Shown here: positions 11,090 through 20,771 of the stretch, piece by piece | How the letters are laid out: the number at the start of each line of letters is the position of its first letter | How positions within the stretch are numbered: position 1 is the stretch's first letter | Assembly: GCA_011319805.1 (NCBI GenBank) | Contig: SJRY01000124.1 | Location: 1-28,923 of the forward strand | Direction: 5' to 3' | Length of the DNA: 28,923 nt | Source: Macrocybe gigantea | Taxonomy: Eukaryota; Basidiomycota; Agaricomycetes; Agaricales; Callistosporiaceae | Position numbers and translations under genes: made by a program | The notes under the pieces: generated by a model | The model's input: the letters and a program-made list of their open reading frames with translations, nothing else | The model's database searches: none | Told to the model about the DNA's origin: nothing

Positions 11090-11510
11090 TGTATCACTGA
11101 CCGTTATCGACCGTCATTCACCGTCATTGACAGTCATTGACCGTCATTTACTCCTACTTACGGTCACTTACGGTCAATAACGGTAAGTTACTGTCACTTA
11201 CCGTCATTCACCGTCACTAACCGTCATTCACTGTCACTGACTGTAATTGACCGTCATTCACCGTCATTAACAGTCATTGACAGTCATTTACTCCTACTTA
11301 CTATCACTTACGCTCAATAATGGTAAGTTACTCCTACTTACTGTCACTTACAGTCATTCAACGTTACTGACTGTTATTGACCGTCATTCACCGTCATTAA
11401 CAGTCATTGACAGTCATTGACCGTCATTCACCGTCATTAACAGTCATTGACAGTCATTTACTCCTACTTACAGTCACTTACAGTCAATAATGGTAAGTTA
11501 CTGTCACTTA
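11090..11510. repeat. Tandem array of 10-bp CCGTCATTNA units with higher-order structure
   Basis: About 42 decamers, mostly variants of CCGTCATTGA, CCGTCATTCA, CAGTCATTGA and CAGTCATTTA, mixed with blocks CTCCTACTTACGGTCACTTA and AATAACGGTAAGTTACTGTC. The mixture recurs about every 120-170 bases in three rounds, so it is a higher-order repeat. The AT-rich 300 bases before it (10791-11089) hold nothing recognisable. The array abuts element copy 3 directly. Confidence 0.9.
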
Positions 11511-11809
11511 GGTTATTAAGACTTGCTAGGGTGGACTAGGGTGGAAAATTCTGGCCGCTAGGGTGAGCTAGGATGGGCATTTTGGATGGCTAGGATGAGC
11601 TAGGATGGCTTTTTGCACTGCTAGGATGAGCTAGAATGAGTGGTTCCTGTAGCTAGGATGAGCTAGAACATGTACTCTAGAATAATATAGACTGTTTCTT
11701 TGACTGCTAGATAGCTTTTCTGGCAGTACGTCTGCTTTATGACTTTCTGTTACTCTGCGTTACCTTGGCTTTCCTGCCATTACCTTGACTTACATTTGCT
11801 CACACATTT
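11511..11809. repeat. CTAGGATGAG-rich dispersed element, copy 3
   Basis: About 299 bases, same start and end as copy 2. It carries an extra short AT-rich stretch around 11682-11705 (CTAGAATAATATAGACTG). Lies between the decamer array and the palindromic cluster. Confidence 0.88.
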
Positions 11810-11871
11810 TGGTGGCCGTCTTAGACGCCTGTGATTTGACTTGATGACTTGGATAGCATGCTTGAATCTGT

Positions 11872-12074
11872 GGCCTCATAGACGCCATTGATTTCAGGTG
11901 CCATGGTAGTCATGTGATCCATGGCGTCTATGAGGCCTTGGATTTCTGATGCTCCATGGCCTTGCAGGCAACATGGATCATGTGACTGCCATGGCACTGG
12001 AAATCAATGGCGTCTGCGAGGCCATGAATTTCTGATGCCATGGTAGTCACATGATCCATGGCGTCTAAGACGCT
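11872..12074. repeat. Palindromic repeat cluster (inverted arms plus a third direct copy)
   Basis: The arm at 11872-11923 (starts GGCCTCATAGACGCCATTGA, contains CCATGGTAGTCATGTGATCC) is an inverted copy of 11972-12023 with a loop of about 48 bases. A third copy of the CCATGGTAGTCACATGATCC core follows at 12037-12074 in direct orientation. Copies are roughly 85-90% alike by eye. The words TAGACGCC and GTCCGTC in and around it link it to the palindrome family seen at 16.5-20 kb and 26-26.6 kb. It lies just beyond the 3' end of the TET/JBP-like gene. Confidence 0.75.
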
Positions 12075-12226
12075 CTTGATAGAATAGTTATGGGAGGCCT
12101 TGAGTTCAAGTCCCACTCATGACATTTTTATATTTTGCTCAAATCTTGTCCGTCCTAGACGCCCTCAGATTCAAGTCATTACTCTTTGCTCAATTTATGT
12201 CCCTCTATAACGCCTTGTATTTTTAT

Positions 12227-13943
12227 TTATACATGTTCATTCATACCATAGCCTGTCTCTTTGCCCCATCCCTTTGGCTTATCCTGCAAGATCTCAAAGC
12301 TGCGCTCTGGAAAGAAAAAAACCGAGCTCATACGCCCAGGCGTCAATGTATCATCACTCTCCCTCATTGGCATTTCAAATGGCGCAACTTCATGGTATAT
12401 GTCTGCTGCATAAAAAAGGCAAACATGCCCAGGACGATACCTAAGTCCTTTGTAAATAATTAGACTAAATTATTAAAATTATGACTTACGAAAACTTGAT
12501 GTTAAACTGAGGTACGACCATTTCACCTCCTCTAAAATTGCCGCACGGAAAACAGGCTGAAGGACCAATATCTCGGTCGTCTATATGAAGATCGCCTTGA
12601 AGCTTGAATATTAATGCGCGGCCTAACCATGGACCGGGATCTTCTGAATACCAGACGCCCGCCTCGAACGCTTTCTTGTATTCTTCGTAGACTCCAGGAA
12701 AGAGAACTTCGAACATCGTTGCGAGAACAAGAGCGGTTGGTCGTGTTAATCGATAGTATTGAACGATAGCCATGGTTGAGATGCCACTCTTAGTAAAAAG
12801 CGAACACAGGTACAATCCCTGTCGAATTCGTTAGTAGTTTTTTTTTTGATGTTAATATTGGGCTTACCTGATTCTCTTTGCCTCGCTGAGTCCAAGCGTG
12901 TACGAGGTGCATGAGACCTTTTCGCTCCTTCATGTTTTCCATTGTCTCTGTATCCGTATACCTATTGATCCGCGGGTTTTCGTCATCCAGGTCCCATTCA
13001 TGGCGCTTTTCGGGTTGGTTCAGAGTTGGTTGTATGTGAGAGAATAATTTTTGCATTTGTTCGGCATAACTTTCTAGTAGATTGCTCTAAAAAAATTCCT
13101 CATTAGTGTTAAGCATTAATAAACAGATAAAAGAGAAGTGACCGTCAAACCGTCATGAAGAATATTCCTCTCTGTGTCAGATTTTGATTTGTCGTTAACC
13201 TCTTTCGCTTCTAATCTTGCTAGAGAACGCTCCGTTAGCTGAGCGTCAAAGTTGCTTTGGATATTATTCGCCCCATCCTCCTCTACGAGCTCAAGACTGA
13301 CTTGAATGTCTGTCTTCAACCGATCGCCGAGGTAAAAAAAAATCGGCCGCCCGCTGGCATCATAATATTGAGCGGAAAATGGTCGCGAAGGGACGTCCGC
13401 TGCCAGAAGAGAGACGCAATGATCCTGCAGTTGATCTTTAGTATGCCGATCTTTGGAAATATTCCGAAGCTCTTCCAACGTAAATGGTAAGCGATACTTG
13501 TCCGAATATTTTAGAAAACTGAGAGCTCTTCTCTTAGCTCGTGCGATTGTCTCTTTTAGACGGACGTTTTCACTCCGAGTAGAGCCAGTGTTCGACATTA
13601 GCGGATCCGTTGGAATACCGTCAATAAAAATGGGGGGAGGAACAGCCTGGTCATCTTCGTATGGCTAGAAATTGATTAATATTAGTACGTATGCGCAATA
13701 ATAATAATAATAATACCGCAAGCTCGAGTTTTTGTTTTTTCTTATGGGAGGGTTTTGCATCGGGGGAGCTATCAGCTTGACGGCGGTTCTAAAGATAGAA
13801 AAAGTGAGCGATATTGATATAATCAAGGTGAAATGCACTTGCGCTTTGCATTGGAAGAGATTGGGCGTCGTTGAGTCCCGGACTAGCCGGCAAAAGAAGG
13901 CGGCTTTATAGGGCTTGAACCATGTGTTGATCTTGGAGCGCAT
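12227..13943 (-). CDS. TET/JBP-like 2-oxoglutarate/Fe(II) dioxygenase (DNA base oxygenase family)
   Basis: Minus-strand gene ending at TAA 12229-12227. Six exons; introns 13838-13789, 13716-13665, 13142-13087, 12867-12829 and 12489-12441. No frame change is needed. The N-terminal third is basic (KPSHKKKQKLELA) and then helical and charged. The catalytic domain lies in the last two exons: LVLATMFEVLFPGVYEEY, GPWLGRALIFKLQGD, the iron motif H-I-D in GDLHIDDRDIGPSA (about 12587), PCGNFRGGEMVVPQF, YRPGHVCLFYAADIYHEVAP with the distal histidine, and a conserved arginine in TPGRMSSVFFFPE. This matches the basidiomycete branch of the TET/JBP family, which oxidises 5-methylcytosine in DNA. In mushrooms such genes are known to be amplified and often travel with KDZ transposons; no transposase is visible here. 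The start is uncertain: ATG 13943 gives an open first exon, ATG 14086 is another option, and both touch the hairpin at 13895-14023. Confidence 0.85.
13696..13715. repeat. AAT microsatellite
   Basis: Six AAT units inside an intron of the TET/JBP-like gene (intron 13716-13665). Confidence 0.9.
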
Positions 13944-14023
13944 TGCATGGCAGCGTCATAGACGCTGCCGAGCAATCGCTCCCTGATCAGCACATGGTTC
14001 AAGTCCCTAGAAAGCCGCCTTCT
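13895..14023. repeat. Near-perfect 63-bp inverted repeat with 3-nt loop
   Basis: The left arm starts AGAAGGCGGCTTTATAGGGC and the right arm ends with its inverted counterpart. Arms 13895-13957 and 13961-14023 pair almost fully, with a few mismatches and one bulge. The loop is ATA between GCGTC and GACGC. The right arm contains GTTCAAGTCC (13997-14006), which looks like a polymerase III B box. It overlaps the probable 5' end of the TET/JBP-like gene and is open in a minus-strand frame beginning at ATG 14086. Could be a small fold-back element or a hairpin-RNA source. Confidence 0.85.
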
Positions 14024-14176
14024 CTTTTTTGAAATGAATCTATCAATCAATATGTGATCGTCACATTTGCAGGCTTTCTCGGACATGCTTCACGTATTAC
14101 AGAAGTGAGGCAAAGGATTGTTTTTCATTCGTCGGCAGGGGAGGGATGTTGTAATACAGGCGTTGTCCATTCGTAT

Positions 14177-16272
14177 CTAATTAGTCGGATAGAGGCGGTG
14201 AGGTATTTGAGCGGCACGTCCGAAATAATCGTAAAAGGTCTGCGTATAAAACTTTGCTACCGTGAACTCCAGCTCAATTGCCTGCTCATCAGAAATGTCC
14301 CGAGGGGATCGGTTTGATAAGACAAATATGGAGGGAGACCCTCTCCACGATCGGAGGACACGACTCATAGCGACGATGTATGGAAGTCGATCCCTAATGT
14401 TATTAGCAGCGAGGCCTTGATTTGATCGAGGAATGACGGGCAATATAAATGGATTATGCACGAAGCAGTCCGAAATGAGTTCCTGACGGGACAAACGATG
14501 ACCTGCATTCGATGCGTTGAAGTCTACGCAGGCGCGAAGATCCAATGAGACAAATTCGTGGGCAAAGTTGAGCTCATAGAGCTCCCAGACGATCTCTTGA
14601 ACAACGCGGGTAGGAGGTAGTTGCTCTGGCAGATACTCAGTGCCTTGCCACACAACAGGTTCGCCGTAGCTGTTGCGAGCTTGGAGGAGTTGTTCGCCAA
14701 AGCTTCCGGACTTCGGTAGCATAGTATCGAGCATGGCTCGGTAGTGTTTAGCTCCTCGCGAATCTCCTTGGATGTCCATTTTGAGACCTGTGGCCAGAAA
14801 GTCGCGCCATGATTGACTTGACATGGCCAAGTGCTTCTCCGTCTTGACGCGCATGAGCCAGAAATAACGCGCTCGTAACCAAGATGTGATGAACTTGGCC
14901 TTTCTCTCGTCTTTCGTGCTGCTAATCAAGAGACTGCCATCGGGGAAAGTGTAGTGGGCTGTCTTGGGTTTAGATTGAATGGGCCTAACGACTTGTCGAA
15001 GGGCAGAGCTCCATGCTGAGATAGAAAAGGGTGCGAGCGTATTCTCGAACGGGGAAAATGAATCGCGTCCGCTGATTTGAGGGTTCTGAGACTTGGACGC
15101 TAGAAATTTATGTCAGAAATAAATATACAACAGCAAAGGAAGCCCTTACGACGGGTTTCCTTCACTATATTTTGTCTCTGCTCCATCGCGATAGTTGAGG
15201 AGGGGTGAGACTGCAAAGAAAAGGCATTGCGGGACTGGGTTGCTAGAGTATCAGATGCCTGAGAAGATGTATCGTTTGCGGAAGGAGCAAGGTTGTCTCC
15301 GAACGCATCCTGGTATGTCAGCCATTGTCGACAGTAACGATGGATAGCCTCGTGTTTGTGGGGACTCAATGAGCTGCCAGAATAGATGGTCGGAAAGGGG
15401 GGATTATGAGGTTCGACGCAGATCAGACTAGGTGCGTATGAAACTGGGACAACTTCCCAGATGTTGCAGTTGAACCCAGTTGACGCGAAGAGTTTTGTTT
15501 CCCGGATAAGCCAGACGGGCAGTCCAGCGGTGAAGAAGTCTTCGGCGGTGCGGACAATGTTTGTGAAAGCACCAATACAGTTAGCGATATCTGTTGCAGG
15601 GGGGAGTCTACCGTCCATTCGAGGCTTGTAGATTTGAAGGTAATCCAAAAGCCCGTGCATTTCGAGGTAGTGGCGTTGATAGTCTGTTACGCCGAATCGC
15701 ATCTGTTCATATGTTGTATAGAGAGAGCCGAGGCGAACGCAGGCATAATGCATTGTGCGCTCTAGAGTTAGAAGAAAAGCGTTCGGTTCTGGTGTAGACG
15801 ACTTATATTGTCCGATGCGACGCTGCATCTCCTGTTCCATCCCTTCGAAAACATCAAATTTCGTCTTCACGAGTTGGCCGAGGCCATTCACAAGGCCACC
15901 CGTTAAAGGTGAGAAATCGGCAAGGGTAGGATCCCACCACATGATGGACAGCGGATCATTTGAATTCAACGGTTTTTTGGGGATCGCACCAAGGTGAGGA
16001 TACGTTCGGACCCAAGGCTGGGGCCAAAGAGTATAGTCATTGAAACCAAAACGAAAGTCCTTGCCAAGGGAGACATCAACGTTCTCCAATTGCGGGCGGT
16101 ATATTAGATTCTGATTAGATGTTGTGCATACAAATCGCCCTCCTCCAACAAAAGCCGCGACCTGTCCATCATAAGCATTGAGAGGTTCTGGAAATGTCAT
16201 CAGAATAGTATTACTAAGGGGCGATTGTTGGCATACTGTATAAGTTTTTTCCACCCAAGAGATTGATATCAT
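14177..16272 (-). CDS. Protein X: 681-residue hypothetical protein, intact
   Basis: Two-exon minus-strand gene. Exon 1 16272-15150, intron 15149-15100 (50 nt), exon 2 15099-14177 (TAG). About 2.05 kb of coding sequence with no frame change. Segments include NAYDGQVAAFVGGGRFVC, a tryptophan-rich stretch (YTLWPQPWVRTYP, IMWWDPTLADF), the helical LVKTKFDVFEGMEQEMQ, a serine-rich linker (about residues 335-390) and a C-terminal helical domain (WLRARYFWLMRVKTEKHL, ELYELNFAHEFVSLDLRACV, GRAAQIPHRLYPTN). No signal peptide or membrane segment stands out and I know no catalytic motif in it. It resembles uncharacterised proteins repeated in Agaricomycete genomes; that is recollection, not a search. An earlier ATG at 16282 is out of frame (18-codon reading). 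A truncated inverted copy of the 5' end lies at 18142. Shares strand with the TET/JBP-like gene, whose start is 230 bases downstream. Confidence 0.8.
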
Positions 16273-16282
16273 TTTGCGACAT

Positions 16283-16531
16283 TTCTGAAGAGGATTGTAG
16301 GAGACTGTCTTTATAAAATTGACAGTAAATCAAGAAAGGCGATTAGTTCTGCAGAATTGATCAAGACAATCGCAGACTCACCAAAAAAAAAGAGCTGCAC
16401 TACCGTCTGAGAAGACACAGCCGTCAGTGACGGACAAGGACAGCAGGGTCATATGAGTACAAAGAGTTGAGAGGGAGGCATGATCGGACGTGGAGAAAAC
16501 GACCGTCAATGACGGACGAGATAATGGTTAG
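16283..16531 (-). repeat. Leader/promoter arm of gene X (inverted partner at 17840-18141)
   Basis: Read on the minus strand this arm matches 17840-18141 on the plus strand closely, including GTCCGTCATTGACGGTCG, TATGACCCTGCT, a long T run followed by GGTGAGTCTG, and GATCAATTCTGCAGAACTAA. Both end in CAGAAATGTCGCAAAATGAT. It should be the promoter and 5' leader of X. The partner copy carries about 85 extra bases near 18040-18130. Confidence 0.85.
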
Positions 16532-16546
16532 GATGGCAGCAACGCA

Positions 16547-17824
16547 ATGCAGAGGTGGAGGGGCGTGCGTCAACGACGGACGGCCAGAGCAGCCAAGGCA
16601 ATGATGGGAGATGGTGGCAAGGCAATACGTGCGTAGAAGAAGCGGGCGTCGAAGACGGAGGGGAGTGGCAAGACAATTCAGGTGTGCAAGAGGTGGGCAT
16701 CAAGGACGGACGGCAAAGGTGGGATGATACAGTCAAGGTAACGACGGAGGGTGGTGGCAAGGCAACGTGAATGAGAAAGAGGCGGGCGTCAATGACGGAA
16801 GGCAACGGAAGCCGGGGCGATGATGGAAGATGGCAGCAAGGCAATACGTATGTGGAAAAGGCGGGCGTCGACGACGGACGGAACGGTGAGGCGATACGGT
16901 ATAGAAGAAATCGAGGCGATGGTGGAGAGTGGCAGGTGTGGAAGAGGCGGGCGTCAATGACGGACGGCAAGTTGGGATCATGCAGTCGAGGCGATGGCGG
17001 CAAGGCGATATGGGTGCGGAAGAGGCAGGCGTCAACAACGGATGGCGAGACCGGTATTGAAGAGGTCGGGGCGATGACGAAGGGCGGGCGTCGGTGACGG
17101 ATAGCAAGGCGGATGGGACCATGAAAGAAACAACCGTCAATGACGGACAAGAACGGCAGGACGATACGGGAATAGAAGGGGCGGCCATCGACGACGGATA
17201 GCGATGGCAAGGCGATACCGGACGTGAAGGAATGAGCGTTAACGACGGCTAGTAGACGTCAAGTCATACTAGCAGACAGTCCGACAATATGTCAGGACCG
17301 TCAAAGACGAGCTCGAGCGACTTCAAGTCAGCCCGAGCTCGCCTAAACGTCGGAGGGAGGGAAAGGGAAAAGAGAAGGGGGGAGGACTTACTTGGGAACG
17401 GAGGGTCGAGGCGTGGGCGGCAGGGCAGCGAGAAGGTGACGAGGAGGCAAGGAGGAGGGTACGAGAAGCGGAGGAGGAGGAAGATAAGATTGAGTCGGTC
17501 GCCGGGCATTTGTGTTGCGTTGTTTGCACTCTTTGTCAGCAGCGCGTCCTTTGTTTGCACCGACTTGACGAAATTTGGGCTAAGTCCGTTCCGTTATCCG
17601 TCTTCCCTTCCGCTCTCCCGCTCTCCGCTCCCCCCGCTCCCCTCGCTCCCTCTCCCCCTCCCGCTTCTCTTCTGCTCACCTCACCGCGCATATCGTTAGG
17701 ACAGCAACCCTGACTTGATGTCGGGTTGCTTCCAGGACATGACTTGACATCTGTCCTTGATTGAATGACTGGACGTCTTCGATCTCGACGATCATCTGGA
17801 TCAAGACCCGCGCTCTTGTTGTCT
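16547..17824. repeat. GC-rich core 1 (direct repeat with core 2 at 19562-20651)
   Basis: Its left part (16547-17240) is a degenerate tandem array of about 80-bp units, each starting GCGGGCGTCAATGACGGA or a variant. The middle part (17240-17420) is almost identical to core 2 and includes CCCGAGCTCGCC and a purine-rich stretch. Then come a pyrimidine-rich stretch (about 17600-17690), a small hairpin (GCAACCCTGAC...GTCGGGTTGC at 17704-17729), and TTGATTGAATGACTGGACGT. Open frames occur on both strands but are low-complexity. Lies between gene X and its inverted partial copy, so it may act as a bidirectional promoter core or be an inserted element. Confidence 0.85.
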
Positions 17825-17839
17825 ACATCTTCCGTTATC

Positions 17840-18141
17840 ACTCGCCCTTGTCGTCCGTCATTGACGGTCGTTTTCTCCATGTCCGATCATGACTGCCTCT
17901 CAACTCTTTATACCCATATGACCCTGCTATCTTTGTCCGTCACATCTTCTCAGACGGTAGCGCAGTTCTTTTTTTTTTTTGGTGAGTCTGTGATTGTCTT
18001 GATCAATTCTGCAGAACTAATCGCCTTTTTGTTTTGTTTGGACAACCTGTCAATCCTACAAAGACGAAGCCTCCGCAATCGGTGAGTAAATCTCTTCGTT
18101 TGACTGCTATTATTGTACAATATCTCACAATCCTTCTCAGA
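17840..18141 (+). repeat. Inverted copy of the gene X leader
   Basis: Plus-strand counterpart of 16283-16531, directly followed by the truncated X coding start at 18142. See the gene X leader entry for shared words. Confidence 0.85.
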
Positions 18142-18275
18142 AATGTCGCAAAATGATATCGACCTCTTGGGCGGCTAAGGCTTATACAGCACGCCAATTA
18201 ACCGCTCCCTACTAACCTCTCAATGCTTATGATAAAAAAGTCGCGGCTTTTGTTGGAGTTACATTAGTGCGTTGG
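18142..18275 (+). pseudogene. Truncated inverted copy of the gene X 5' end
   Basis: Follows the inverted leader copy. It starts ATGTCGCAAAATGATATCGA like X. In the frame of X it reads STSWAAKAYTARQLTAPY, a stop, then PLNAYDKKVAAFVGV, matching ISISWVEKTYTVCQQSP and PLNAYDGQVAAFVGG of X. Homology stops at about 18275. A stop and truncation make it non-functional as a protein gene. Because it is inverted relative to X, joint transcription could form double-stranded RNA. Confidence 0.8.
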
Positions 18276-18833
18276 TGGCGCTCGTTCTCTTCGCTATTCT
18301 AAGGTCCTTGTACCTCAGCGTGAGTCCTCAAATATCATCTGCAGCCCCGTCTCAAACGTTTTGGCATTCACTCTCAAACTAGTTCGGCCCTAACTCCTTG
18401 GTTCTATCTCTCGGATGCCACTGCCTAACTTACGTGGATACGTCCGCTACGCAACTACCTAAGACATCTTCGACTGCCCTAGGCAAATCCCAACCATCCG
18501 TTTTATTGTTAATGGTACTGTACTGTAACTGTTACTGTTTAATAGTCTACTGGTAGGTTGATTAAGATTTATGGCCGAATCAAAACTGTCCGTAATCCTC
18601 TGATATTTAGTATTGTCCTTGACGACCTGTTGCTATGCATTGTCATAAACCGTACCGATTTCCTTGCTGCCGAATAAAGTATGCGCTTGAATTTGAATGC
18701 CCGCATCGATTATATATATAGTTCTCGCAAGATAATATTTCATGATAAATCGGATGGATTATCATCTACAACTTGACTATAAGCAATATGTGAATAGACG
18801 CAGCAAAATAAATTAATCGTCGCTGCTTAGTCG
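18276..18833. other. Unassigned AT-rich spacer between the truncated X and Y copies
   Basis: About 560 bases without a gene that I can recognise. Contains a short TATATATATA run (about 18711-18720) and AATAAA-like words (18660-18680), which could end a transcript from either side. This is where an inversion or deletion joint between the X and Y copies could lie. Confidence 0.4.
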
Positions 18834-19060
18834 TCAGTTGGACTGTTTCAAATGTAAAGTCAGAGAATGCTTACTTGTTCGAAATCCGGATAGGCTTGGT
18901 GTTCACAAGAATATGAGGAGCCGGACCTCTTGAACCTAGTGAAAGACGAGTAAATGCCGCCATTAGATCATTTACTTGTCACGAGTTTGGTGTCGATAAG
19001 GAAGGAAAAGATGCTGATCATGAAGCGCTTTATCCCAGTCAACCGGAATCAGAAAATCAA
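18834..19060 (-). pseudogene. Short coding remnant downstream of the inverted Y leader
   Basis: On the minus strand, past the end of the inverted Y leader copy, protein-like exons can be read: GVDFLIPVDWDKALHDQHLF continuing to RHQTRDK, a 40-nt intron (18975-18936), then FKRSGSSYSCEHQAYPDFEQ, and after a possible 32-nt intron a stop near 18834. I recognise no family. The plus-strand Y locus has no matching exon at the same place. It may be the end of a gene fused to this leader by rearrangement. Confidence 0.4.
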
Positions 19061-19552
19061 CGCCAACTCGTATGTTTTCCAAAAGTCTAATATAGGATTA
19101 TGTAATAGGTCACATGCACAGGACATTTTCATCTCGTTCACGTGAAACGCAATACCGACGGCGGCAAAGTAAAAGAAACTGCCAGTCTATTGGAAAGAAA
19201 AAGAACAGAAAAGGAAAAGGCCTCACGACCAACTATGTAGAAATCGTGCTCTAAGGTCATTCGGCAGAACGATATAAAAAGAAACCAAAAAGAGAAGAAA
19301 AAAAAGATCTGGGTCACGACTGTATGTAGAACTGCGATTCACCTTAATAGCGATAGAACAGTTCGTCGAATGCCCGGGTGGCGTAAGAGATGAACTCCCA
19401 GAACGTTGAGGGGAAAGTCTGGCGTTAGCATGCGTAGGCAGCGTATAAAATGGATGCGGTCAGGTGAAGTTCTAGGGATAAAGATCGAAAAGCTTACCGA
19501 ATGAACTGTCAATACAAGTCCAGGTCGTAGCGTCCGGCGATTGGCACGAGGA
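19040..19552 (-). repeat. Inverted copy of the gene Y leader (Y')
   Basis: Read on the minus strand it matches 20655-21362: CCTGGACTTGTATTGAC, ACTTCACCTGACCGCATCC, GGGAGTTCATCTCTTACGCC, TTTCGTTCTGCCGAATGACC-like words and GATGAAAATGTCCTGTGCAT. It lacks about 120 bases present in the plus copy around 20890-21010, and has one instead of two copies of the 64-bp unit. Confidence 0.85.
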
Positions 19553-19561
19553 AACCGAGTG

Positions 19562-20651
19562 ATGCAGAGGTGGAGGGGCGGGCGTCAACGACGGATGGCC
19601 AGAGCAGCCAAGGCGACGATGGAAGACGGTGGCAAGGTGACACGTGTGGAGAAGACGTCGAGGGGATGACGGAGGGCAGTGACAAGGCAAACCAGGTGTG
19701 GAAGAGGTGGCGTCAATGACGGAAGATGGCGGCAAGGCAATAAGTGTGTGGAAAAGGCGGGCGTCAATGACGGAAGGCAACGGCGGCCAGGACGATGATG
19801 AAAGATGCAAGGCAATACGTATGTGGAAAAGGCGGGCGTCGACGACGGACGATAACGGTGAGGTGATACGGTATTGAAGAGGTCGGGGCGATGGCGGGAG
19901 TCGGCGACGGTTAGCAATACCAAGGCGGATGGGACGTGGAAGGAACGACCGTCGATGACGGACAAGAACGGCAGGACGATACAGGAATAGAAGGGGCGGC
20001 CATCGACGACGGATAGCGATGGCAAGGCGATGCCAGACGTGAAGGAAATGAGCGTCAACGACGGCTAGTAGACGTCAAGTCATACTAGCAGACAGTCCGA
20101 CAACATGTCAGGACCGTCAAAGACGAGCTCGAGCGACTTCAAGTCAGCCCGAGCTCGCCTAAACGTCGGAGGGAGGGAAAGGGAAAAGAGAAGGGGGGAG
20201 GACTTACTTGGGAACGGAGGGTCGAGGCGTGGGCGGCAGGGCAGCGAGAAGGCGACGAGGAGGCAAGGAGGAGGGACGAGAAGCGGAGGAGGAGGAATAT
20301 AAGATTGAGTCGGTCGCCGGGCGTTTGTGTTGCGTTGTTTGCACTCTTTGTCAGCAGCGCGTCCTTTGTTTGCACCGACTTGACGAAATTTGGCCAAGTC
20401 CCTCCTACCTCCGTTCCGTCATTCCTCCTTCCCTCCCTTCTGCTCTCCGCTCTCCGCTCCCCCGCTCCCCTCGCTCCTCTCCCTCTCCCGCTTCTCTTCC
20501 GCTCCCCTCTCCTCGCCTATCGTTGGGACAGCAACCCTGACTTGACGTCGGGTTGCTTCCAGGACATGACTTGACGTCTGTCCTTGATTGAATGACTGGA
20601 CGTCTTCGATCTCGACGATCATCTGGATCAAGACCCGCGCTCCCGTTGTCT
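19562..20651. repeat. GC-rich core 2 (direct repeat with core 1 at 16547-17824)
   Basis: Same orientation and order as core 1 with fewer tandem units: the GCGGGCGTCAATGACGGA array (19562-20040), the almost identical 20040-20350 block, the pyrimidine-rich stretch, the small hairpin (20531-20556) and the GATCATCTGGATCAAGACCC end. Borders with core 1 are sharp (ATGCAGAGGTGGAGG on the left, GTTGTCT on the right); beyond them the flanks differ. Confidence 0.85.
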
Positions 20652-20771
20652 CCTCGTGCCAATCGCCAGACGCTACGACCTGGACTTGTATTGACGGTTC
20701 ATTCGGTAAGCTTTTTGACCTTTATCCCTAGAACTTCGCCTGACCGCATCCATTTTATACACTGCCTACGC

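Noticed and set aside
11090..11510. CRISPR-like array
   Set aside because: Units are 10 bp with no unique spacers, and the genome is eukaryotic.
9559..11809. CTAGGGTG words read as a telomere remnant
   Set aside because: The usual fungal unit is TTAGGG in perfect tandem. These are degenerate CTAGGRTGAG words inside a defined element with unique ends.
12092..12113. A tRNA gene or tRNA-derived SINE around GTTCAAGTCC (also at 13997-14006)
   Set aside because: Only a B-box-like word is present. The T stem does not pair at 12104, and no convincing A box or cloverleaf could be drawn.
16506..17210. Long open frame of 234 codons on the minus strand, with companions on both strands in the two cores
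   Set aside because: It runs through the tandem GCGTCAATGACGG units, is repetitive and low in complexity, and has no motif. The array lacks stops by composition.
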